Origin: JAWKVD01 sp041398225
Lineage (GTDB): Bacteria > Pseudomonadota > Alphaproteobacteria > Caulobacterales > Hyphomonadaceae
Length of the DNA: 64,000 nt
Reading direction: 5' to 3'
NCBI GenBank assembly: GCA_041398225.1
Contig: JAWKVD010000011.1
Location: forward strand, 1 to 64,000
Position 1 is the first letter of the stretch. The number at the start of each line of letters is the position of its first letter. Both the position numbers and the translations under genes were made by a program. The notes below the pieces were generated by a model. It was not told where the DNA came from, made no database searches, and saw nothing but the letters and a program-made list of their open reading frames with translations. Shown here piece by piece: positions 58,210 to 64,000 of the stretch.

Positions 58210-59037
58210 TTATCCGGCCGGGTCGGGCAGGCCTTTTTCGTGGGCCGCCTCGCGAATGTCGCCGCGCAGAACGACGGCCGACACATCGTCGGGCGTGTAG
58301 CGCAGGGCGGCTTCAACATCGGTCCACGCGTCGTTGATGCGGCCCAGCTCAAGGAGCGTGCGGGCGCGCATGCGGTGCGCCTCGCCGTCGCCGGGCGACA
58401 GTTCGACGGCGATGTCGAGTTCCGCGCCGGCCTTGTCCCAGTCCTTCAGCAGCATGTGGGCGCGGGCGCGATCCTTGCGCAGGCCGGGGTCTTCCGGCGC
58501 CAGCTTGAGGGCGCTGTCGAAGGCGACGAGGGCGGCTTCGGGATCGCGCGCCAGCATCCAGCCGTTGCCGGCCTGAATGAGATAGACGGCGCGCTGTTCG
58601 AGCGTGCCGCCGTCCGGCGCGTTGGCGAGCTGTTCGAGGCGGAACGCGCCTTCGGCCTCGTGACCGAGCGCGATGAGCGCGAGCGCCGTGCATTGGCGCG
58701 CCGCGGGACGGGCGCCGACCTGCATCCAGGCGAGGCCGTCTTCATAGGCCTCTCCCGGGTCCTGATCGATCTTTTCGACGCAGGCCGCCAGCCTCTGGGC
58801 TTCCGATGAGCGCGTCGAAGCGACGGCTGGGGCGGACGACTGGGTCTGGGTCTGAGTTTGGGGTTTCGCCTGAGGCGCGGGCTTTTCCGGCGCGGATGGC
58901 GGGTCAACGGGCGTGGTCTGAACGACCACCGGCGGATCGGCGCGTCCGGCGGCCTGTGCGCAGGCGGGCGCAAAGGCGGGCGCGGCCAGCATGGCGGCGC
59001 TCAGGACAAAAGCGGTCGGGCCGAAGCGAACGGGCAT
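58210..59037 (-). CDS. exported TPR-repeat protein
   Basis: A 275-residue protein from the ATG at 59037 (AAGGA 8 nt upstream) with a signal peptide ending near AFA/AQA. A Pro/Gln/Thr-rich low-complexity stretch follows, then tetratricopeptide-type helices in the last 150 residues (WMLARDPEAALVAFDSALKLAPEDPGL, then LLKDWDKAGAELDIAVELSPGDGEAH). It is probably a periplasmic adaptor; partner unknown. Confidence 0.8.
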   Translation of the reverse strand: MPVRFGPTAFVLSAAMLAAPAFAPACAQAAGRADPPVVVQTTPVDPPSAPEKPAPQAKPQTQTQTQSSAPAVASTRSSEAQRLAACVEKIDQDPGEAYEDGLAWMQVGARPAARQCTALALIALGHEAEGAFRLEQLANAPDGGTLEQRAVYLIQAGNGWMLARDPEAALVAFDSALKLAPEDPGLRKDRARAHMLLKDWDKAGAELDIAVELSPGDGEAHRMRARTLLELGRINDAWTDVEAALRYTPDDVSAVVLRGDIREAAHEKGLPDPAG

Positions 59038-59153
59038 GCAGATATCCTTTCCAACGCCGCTCGAACGGCGCACGGGGAGCCCAAGCGGGGCTGGCCCCAA
59101 CGCCGTTGGGCGCGATACCTCTACCGCAAATGAGAGCAGACAGAACGGGCGCC

Positions 59154-59993
59154 ATGCAGTTGATCGCTTTGGGATGCGGGTATGTCGCAACCGCGCTGGC
59201 GAAGCGGCTGCTGGCCGCCGGCTGGTCCGCGACCGGAACCACGCGATCCGGCGGCCGGGCGGACATGCTGCGCGAACAAGGGATTGCGCCGGTGATCTGG
59301 CCGGGGACGACGCCGGACCTTCAGGCCGGCGCGGCGTGGCTGGTCTCCACCCCGCCCGACGCCGAGGGCTGCCCCGCCTTCCGGGCGTTCGGCGAACAGG
59401 CGAAGACCGCAGCGTGGATCGGATATCTTTCGACCACCGGCGTTTATGGCGATCTTGGCGGCGGGTGGGCGTTCGAGGAAACGCCGGTCAATCCAATGTC
59501 GCCCGAGGCGCGCAACCGGGCGACGGCGGAGGCCCAGTGGCTTTCGACCGGCGCGCAGGTGTTCCGCCTGCCCGGCATCTACGGTCCGGGGCGCTCGGCG
59601 CTGGAGCGTGTGCGGGCGGCGGGAGCGCGGCGGATCGTCAAACCGGGACAGGTGTTCTCGCGCGCGCATCGCGACGACATCGCCGCCGCGCTGGCGCGAT
59701 CGATCGCGCGGCCGACGCCCGGCGCGATCTACAATGTCTGCGACGACGAGCCATGCGGCGCAGACACGGTGCTGGCCTATGCCGCCGAGCTGCTGGGACT
59801 TTCCCCTCCTCCCGCTGTCGCGTTCGAGGACGCCGGCCTGTCGGATGCGGCCAAGCGCTTCTACGCCGAGTGCAAACGCGTTTCGAACGCCAAAGCCAAG
59901 GCGGCGCTGGGCTGGCTGCCGGTCTATCCCAGCTATCGCGAAGGGCTCATGGCCTGCCTGACGTGCGAAACCGATCAGCCGGCGTCGACCTGA
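59154..59993 (+). CDS. SDR-type NAD(P)-binding epimerase/dehydratase family protein
   Basis: A 279-residue extended-SDR-like protein of the YeeZ type. The N-terminal LIALGCGYVATALAKRLLAAGW is a Rossmann start. YLSTTGVYGDLGGGW is followed by FRLPGIYGPGRSALERV, and VFSRAHRDDIAAAL and YNVCDDEP appear later. The substrate is unknown. The ATG at 59154 is preferred; an in-frame ATG at 59130 would add eight residues. It is divergent from the TPR gene and convergent with the hydrolase gene, overlapping it by about 19 bp. Confidence 0.85.
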   Translation: MQLIALGCGYVATALAKRLLAAGWSATGTTRSGGRADMLREQGIAPVIWPGTTPDLQAGAAWLVSTPPDAEGCPAFRAFGEQAKTAAWIGYLSTTGVYGDLGGGWAFEETPVNPMSPEARNRATAEAQWLSTGAQVFRLPGIYGPGRSALERVRAAGARRIVKPGQVFSRAHRDDIAAALARSIARPTPGAIYNVCDDEPCGADTVLAYAAELLGLSPPPAVAFEDAGLSDAAKRFYAECKRVSNAKAKAALGWLPVYPSYREGLMACLTCETDQPAST

Positions 59994-60769
59994 TCGGCCA
60001 GGGCGAGCGCCGTGCGGATCATCAAGGCGATGTCCTGCGGACGCGACAGGCGATGATCGCCGGCCTTGACCAGCGTGAAGGTCACGTCGTCGCTCGCGAT
60101 GGCGTCGACCAGCCCGAACCCGTGGCTCCATGGCACATCGGCGTCGTTCGCGCCGTGCAGGATCGCGACCGGGCATGACAGGGCGATCGGCTTGTCGAGG
60201 ATGTTCCAGTTGCGCCCCTCCTCGATCAAGGCGCGCGTGATCGGGTAGCCGGCCTCGTCGTAGGGCGACGGGCGGGTCCAGCTGCCGGTCTCCAGGATTT
60301 GAGTCTTCACCTCGTCCGGAAAATTCCTCCACATCAGCCGGTCGGTGAAGTCCGGCGCGGGCGCGAGCAGCACCACGGCCTTCACCCGGTCCGGCCGGGC
60401 GAGCGCCGCCAGAAGCGCCATCCAGCCGCCCATGGACGAACCGACCAGCACCTGCGGCCCTTCCGTCCGGTTGTCGATCATGGCCAGCGCGTCGGCGCGC
60501 CACTGACCGATGACGCCGTCGGCGAAATCACCCTCGCTTTCGCCATGGCCGGAATAATCGAAGCGCAAAAAGCTGCGCCCGGCGTCGCGGGCGGCGGCAT
60601 GGAGCGATGTGGCCTTTTCGCCCAGCATGTCGGAGTGGAACCCGCCCAGCCAGACAAGGCCGGCGCGGCCCGGATCGCCCTGAAAGCGCCGCAGGGCGAG
60701 GTTCCGTCCGTCCACGGAGATGAATTCCGCGTCAGGCGTCGGATCGGTCGAACTTGCGTCTGACGGCAT
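59975..60769 (-). CDS. alpha/beta hydrolase
   Basis: A 264-residue serine hydrolase. The nucleophile elbow is GSSMGG near residues 110-115. HGANDADVPW carries an Asp, and the catalytic His is in KAGDHRLSR. DYSGHGESEGDF provides the usual early loop. Substrate unknown; resembles palmitoyl-protein-thioesterase ABHD10-like enzymes. GGAAGGA precedes the ATG at 60769; the open frame extends further into the divergent glycosyltransferase region without support. Confidence 0.87.
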   Translation of the reverse strand: MPSDASSTDPTPDAEFISVDGRNLALRRFQGDPGRAGLVWLGGFHSDMLGEKATSLHAAARDAGRSFLRFDYSGHGESEGDFADGVIGQWRADALAMIDNRTEGPQVLVGSSMGGWMALLAALARPDRVKAVVLLAPAPDFTDRLMWRNFPDEVKTQILETGSWTRPSPYDEAGYPITRALIEEGRNWNILDKPIALSCPVAILHGANDADVPWSHGFGLVDAIASDDVTFTLVKAGDHRLSRPQDIALMIRTALALADQVDAG

Positions 60770-60872
60770 GCAGTCCTTCCCCAGGAGGAGCCCCCGCGCG
60801 CGGCGGGCGTACTTGCGTGATAGGAAAATGCGTCTATCGAGCCAAGCTTTCGAGCCTTTGGACCCGCCGCCC

Positions 60873-62045
60873 ATGTCCGCAGACCGCCGCCTGAAGGGCG
60901 CAACCATCCTGCAGGTGATCCCCGATCTCGCCGCCGGCGGCGCCGAACGGACGACCATCGAGGTGAGCGAGGCGCTCAGCGAGGCCGGCGCCCGGGCGCT
61001 GGTGGCGAGCGCCGGCGGGCGGCTCGAATCGCAACTCGCCGCCGCCGGGGGCGAGCTGATCCGGATGCCCAACGCCGGGTCCAAGAACCCGATCGACCTG
61101 GCGCTCAACACGCGGCGACTGGTGAAGATCATCAAGGAGCGGAAGGTCGATATCGTGCACGCCCGCTCGCGCGCGCCGGCCTGGAGCGCCCTCGCCGCCG
61201 CACGGTCGGCCGGAGTTCGGTTCGTGACCACCTATCACGGCATCTATAGCGGCCGCAGCGCGCCGAAGCGGCTCTACAACTCGGTGATGGCGCGGGGCGA
61301 CGCGGTGATCGCCAATTCCGACTACACGGCCGACCTGATCCGGACGCAGTATCCTGACGCGACCTCGCGCATCGTCACCATTCCGCGCGGGGTCGATCTC
61401 AACAAGTTTCGCCCCGACGCCGTCAGCGAAATGCGCACCGCCGCGATGGCGCGGGCGTGGCATATCGAGGAAAAGCGCCCGCTGGTGATCCTGCTGCCGG
61501 CCCGGCTGACGGCGTGGAAGGGGCAGCGCGAGGCCGTTCTGGCCTGCGGACAACTGCTCAAGCGCGGTCTGAGCGGCTGGAAACTGATCCTCGCCGGCGA
61601 TGCGCAGGGGCGCGAAGACTATGTGAAGGCGCTGCGGGAACTGATTGCAGATCAGGGTCTGGCAGATCACGCCGAAATCGTGGGACATTGCGACGACATG
61701 CCCGCAGCGCTCGCCCTTTCGGATATCGTGGTCGTGCCGTCGGTGCGTCCGGAAGCGTTCGGTCGCAGCGCGGCCGAGGCCGGGGCGATGGCCGTGCCGG
61801 TGGTGGGCTCGCGCCTTGGCGCGCAACAGGAGGTGATCGTCGAGGGCGAAACCGGTCTTCTCGCGGCGCCCGGACAGGTCGGACCGCTGGCCGACGCCAT
61901 CGCCGACCTGATCGGCCGGGGCGATGTCGGCCGCCGGGCGATGGGCGCAGCGGCGCAGCAGCGCGTGCGCGATCTCTACTCGACCCGCGCGTTGCAAACC
62001 GCCACGCTTGCCGTCTATGAGAGACTGTTGGTCAAGGCAGAATGA
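60873..62045 (+). CDS. glycosyltransferase family 4 protein
   Basis: A 390-residue GT-B enzyme with LQVIPDLAAGGAERTTIEVSEAL at the N-terminus, VHARSRAPAWSAL and TTYHGIYSG in the acceptor half, and the donor-site segment VPSVRPEAFGRSAAEAGAMAVPVV. Probably cytoplasmic-face transfer of a sugar to lipopolysaccharide core or another surface glycan. An in-frame ATG at 60828 would add 15 residues. Its stop overlaps the next gene (ATGA), so the two glycosyltransferases are co-expressed. Confidence 0.88.
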   Translation: MSADRRLKGATILQVIPDLAAGGAERTTIEVSEALSEAGARALVASAGGRLESQLAAAGGELIRMPNAGSKNPIDLALNTRRLVKIIKERKVDIVHARSRAPAWSALAAARSAGVRFVTTYHGIYSGRSAPKRLYNSVMARGDAVIANSDYTADLIRTQYPDATSRIVTIPRGVDLNKFRPDAVSEMRTAAMARAWHIEEKRPLVILLPARLTAWKGQREAVLACGQLLKRGLSGWKLILAGDAQGREDYVKALRELIADQGLADHAEIVGHCDDMPAALALSDIVVVPSVRPEAFGRSAAEAGAMAVPVVGSRLGAQQEVIVEGETGLLAAPGQVGPLADAIADLIGRGDVGRRAMGAAAQQRVRDLYSTRALQTATLAVYERLLVKAE

Positions 62046-63286
62046 CGGTCGATCCGCACTTCACTCCGCCTCCGAACCCGGGGGATACGCTCAAGCGCGT
62101 GCTGGTCATCAAGCTCGGCGCGCTGGGCGATTTCATTCAGGCGCTGGCCGCGATGAAGGTCGTGCGCGCGACGCATCCCTCCGCGCGGATCACCCTTTTG
62201 ACCACGCCGCCGCTGGAGGCGTTCGCCAAGGCCTGCCCCTATTTCGACGTGGTCGAAGCTGACGGGCGCCCGCGCGACCTGAAGGGCAAGGCCGACCTGA
62301 TCCGGCGCCTGCGCAGCGCAAGCTACGACATGGTCTACGACTTCCAGAACAACAACCGCACCGCGCAATACTTCGCCGGACTGTCGGGCAAGAAGCCGTT
62401 GTGGTCGGGCGCGGCCCAGGGCGCCTCGCACATGCACCGCAATCCGAACCGGGCGGCGATGCACAATTTCGACCGGCTGACCGAACAGCTTCTGCATGCG
62501 GGGCTGAAACCGAAGCCGCCGGGCGATCCGTCGGGCTGGATCATCGGCGAAGACCTGTCGCCGGACCTGAGATGGATCCGGCCGGCGTTCCGCGATCCGC
62601 CGCGCCTGCAGCCGGAGTTCTTCGGGCTGTACGGCCCCTACGCCCTGCTGATCCCCGGATCGTCTCCGGAGCATCCCGAGAAACGCTGGAGCGCCGATCG
62701 TTTCATCGCGCTGGCGAAATGGTTCGCCGAGGGCGGCGTCACGCCGGCCGTGATCGGCGGCAAGGCCGAGGGCGAGATCGGCAACCAGATGGTCCGCGCC
62801 GAACCGAGGGTGAAGAACCTGGTCGGCCGGACCGACCTGTTCCAGCTCGCGACGCTGGCCGAACGGGCGCTGGTCGCGGTCGGCGGCGACACCGGCCCCA
62901 TGCACATGGCCGCCGCCGCCAAGGCGCCCTGCGTGTGCCTGTTCGCCCAGGACTGGACGGTCTCCATGGAGCTGGAGCTGGGCAATGTGTGGAACCCGGA
63001 GACCCGGCTGGGACGCGCCGCGCCCAAGGGCGGACCGGTGGCGGTGCTCTATTCGCCGGCGCTCGACCGGATCACCGTTCCGGACGTGCAGCGGGCCTGC
63101 CTGATGATGGCGGAGCTGCCGGACACGCTGAAAGTGACCGAACCGGCGAAACCGGCCGTAGAGGCCGACGCCGCAGCCGATGTTGGGGCGACCGCCGATG
63201 GAGCGGGCGAGCCGGCGAATGCGGGGGATGGGACTTCCACCGACGCGAGCATGTCGGAGTCCACGCTCACCGGCCGGGATTCTTGA
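62042..63286 (+). CDS. glycosyltransferase family 9 (heptosyltransferase-like)
   Basis: A 414-residue GT-B protein with VLVIKLGALGDFIQALAAMKVV, the typical heptosyltransferase start, then YDFQNNNRTAQYF, LIPGSSPEHPEKRWSADRF and the donor motif VGGDTGPMHMAAAAKAP. It would add a heptose or similar sugar to the LPS inner core. A 55-residue Ala/Asp/Glu-rich tail follows the enzyme domain. Coupled to the GT4 gene by a 4-bp overlap. Confidence 0.9.
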   Translation: MTVDPHFTPPPNPGDTLKRVLVIKLGALGDFIQALAAMKVVRATHPSARITLLTTPPLEAFAKACPYFDVVEADGRPRDLKGKADLIRRLRSASYDMVYDFQNNNRTAQYFAGLSGKKPLWSGAAQGASHMHRNPNRAAMHNFDRLTEQLLHAGLKPKPPGDPSGWIIGEDLSPDLRWIRPAFRDPPRLQPEFFGLYGPYALLIPGSSPEHPEKRWSADRFIALAKWFAEGGVTPAVIGGKAEGEIGNQMVRAEPRVKNLVGRTDLFQLATLAERALVAVGGDTGPMHMAAAAKAPCVCLFAQDWTVSMELELGNVWNPETRLGRAAPKGGPVAVLYSPALDRITVPDVQRACLMMAELPDTLKVTEPAKPAVEADAAADVGATADGAGEPANAGDGTSTDASMSESTLTGRDS

Positions 63287-63311
63287 ACATTTCATCGCGG
63301 AAGGGCATATT
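63283..63311 (+). promoter_or_regulatory. candidate sigma70 promoter for infC
   Basis: TTGAAC (63283-63288) and CATATT (63306-63311) are separated by exactly 17 bp, 36 bp upstream of the proposed infC start. The -35 element overlaps the stop codon of the upstream glycosyltransferase gene. Confidence 0.5.
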
Positions 63312-63346
63312 CCCGCCCGAACCTGCAACTGCCATGGAGAACAGCC

Positions 63347-63886
63347 ATAGCCCGCCGTCCTATTGCGGCCCCGCCGCCCAAGAAAACCGGACCCCGCGTC
63401 AACGAGGAGATTGAGGCACCGCGAGTCCTTCTGATCGACGAGAACGGCGAGAAGCAGGGAGAAATGCCCATCGAGGCCGCGCTCGACGCCGCCCGTGAGG
63501 TTGGTCTCGACCTGGTTGAAGTGGCTCCGGACGGCGAACCGCCGGTCGTGAAGATTTCCGACTACGGCAAGCAGCGCTTCCAGGAACAGAAGAAAAAGGC
63601 CGAGGCCCGCAAGAAGCAGAAGTCCGCCGATCTCAAGGAGATCAAGATGCGGCCCAACATCGACAAGCACGACTATGAAGTGAAGTCGAAGGCGATCCGG
63701 CGGTTCTTCGAAGAGGGCGACAAGGTGAAGATCACCATGCGCTTCCGCGGCCGCGAGATGGCCCACCAGCACCTCGGCCTGGAGCTTCTGGAGCGGGTGC
63801 GCGTCGAGTTCGACAAGGAAGCCAAGGTCGAACAGGAGCCGAAGCTCGAAGGCCGTCAGATGGTCATGGTGATGGCGCCGCGCTAG
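63347..63886 (+). CDS. infC: translation initiation factor IF-3, non-AUG start
   Basis: IF-3 binds the 30S subunit and checks start-codon/initiator-tRNA pairing. The 179-residue protein begins ARRPIAAPPPKKTGPRVNEEI and continues through RVLLIDENGEKQGEMPIEAAL, KISDYGKQRFQEQKKKAEARKKQK, IKMRPNIDKHDYEVKSKAI and FRGREMAHQHLG to LEGRQMVMVMAPR. The start is placed at ATA 63347, 7 nt after GGAG, because RRP is a usual N-terminal motif of alphaproteobacterial IF-3. ATT at 63362 is the alternative. The first in-frame ATG (63464) would remove a third of the N-terminal domain. A rare start codon is the classic means of infC autoregulation. Confidence 0.93.
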   Translation: MARRPIAAPPPKKTGPRVNEEIEAPRVLLIDENGEKQGEMPIEAALDAAREVGLDLVEVAPDGEPPVVKISDYGKQRFQEQKKKAEARKKQKSADLKEIKMRPNIDKHDYEVKSKAIRRFFEEGDKVKITMRFRGREMAHQHLGLELLERVRVEFDKEAKVEQEPKLEGRQMVMVMAPR

Positions 63887-63897
63887 GCGGGCGATGC

Positions 63898-63930
63898 TGG
63901 CGGCGCCTTTGGGGGCCGCCACAAAACCTT
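63898..63930 (+). terminator. hairpin after infC
   Basis: A 7-bp stem (tggcggc with gccgcca) around an 11-nt loop lies about 10 bp past the infC stop, without a clear T-run. It may be an attenuator or weak terminator. The remaining 80 bp to the window end show no gene. Confidence 0.3.
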
Positions 63931-64000
63931 GTCTCGACAGACCGGCCGGAACCAAGTTCCTGTTCAAACGCTGGGTATCCGCCGCACGCCGGAGGGCTAT

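Noticed and set aside
63334..63336. ATG just upstream of infC as start codon
   Set aside because: It is out of frame with IF-3; the GGAG within this stretch acts as the ribosome site instead.

Overview
The window is high-GC DNA from an alphaproteobacterium of the Caulobacterales/Hyphomonadales type; no genus is assigned. The evidence is a gcrA cell-cycle regulator with clustered GANTC (CcrM) sites upstream, a phoR / pstC-pstA-pstB-phoU-phoB block without pstS, an Entner-Doudoroff gene set, a gene-transfer-agent (GTA)-like terminase, and infC with a non-AUG start. Almost all of it is ordinary chromosomal coding sequence with short gaps. There is no CRISPR array, transposase or integrase.

Layout. 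1-3.9 kb is the only clearly accessory part. A GTA/phage-type large terminase is followed by a frame-broken secreted-protein gene and a membrane-anchored TIR-Sel1 protein. A repeat of about 35 bp occurs at the 3' end of the terminase and again beyond the TIR gene, as if a cassette of about 2.4 kb had been inserted into the terminase stop region. 3.9-11.8 kb: ettA, a PqaA-like lipoprotein, an MFS transporter, an acyltransferase, a free-methionine-sulfoxide reductase and a MarR regulator with palindromes in its upstream region. A tRNA-Gly(CCC) lies at 12.0 kb. 12.2-17.7 kb: zwf-pgl-(DsbA-like)-edd-eda, taking glucose-6-phosphate to pyruvate and glyceraldehyde-3-phosphate. 17.7-25 kb: serine hydrolase, dCTP deaminase, GST, a TIGR03084-like protein, metZ, YceI, apaG and a redoxin. 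25-29.3 kb: hslO and the arginine genes argD-argF, with a membrane-protein gene on the opposite strand between them. 29.4-33.1 kb: GIY-YIG protein, penicillin-acylase lipoprotein and an ABC-2 permease.

33.4-42.2 kb holds gcrA and the phosphate regulon block. A good PHO box precedes pstC, and PstA carries an unusually large periplasmic region. 42.4-47 kb: M13 metallopeptidase, an NDUFA9-like SDR, a GlsB/YeaQ-like membrane protein and uppP. 47.3-53.7 kb: glutamate synthase as gltD-DUF6614-gltB. 53.8-60.8 kb: small and enzymatic genes, including a GFA protein, an MBL hydrolase, queG, mtgA, a TPR protein, an SDR and an alpha/beta hydrolase. 60.9-63.9 kb: two overlapping glycosyltransferases (GT4 and GT9), then infC.

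Candidates for something new are the repeat-flanked TIR-Sel1 cassette, the enlarged PstA, DUF6614 between the two glutamate synthase subunits, and a recurrent pattern of 11-16 bp tandem duplications at gene 3' ends. All calls come from reading sequence and translations; no database search was run.
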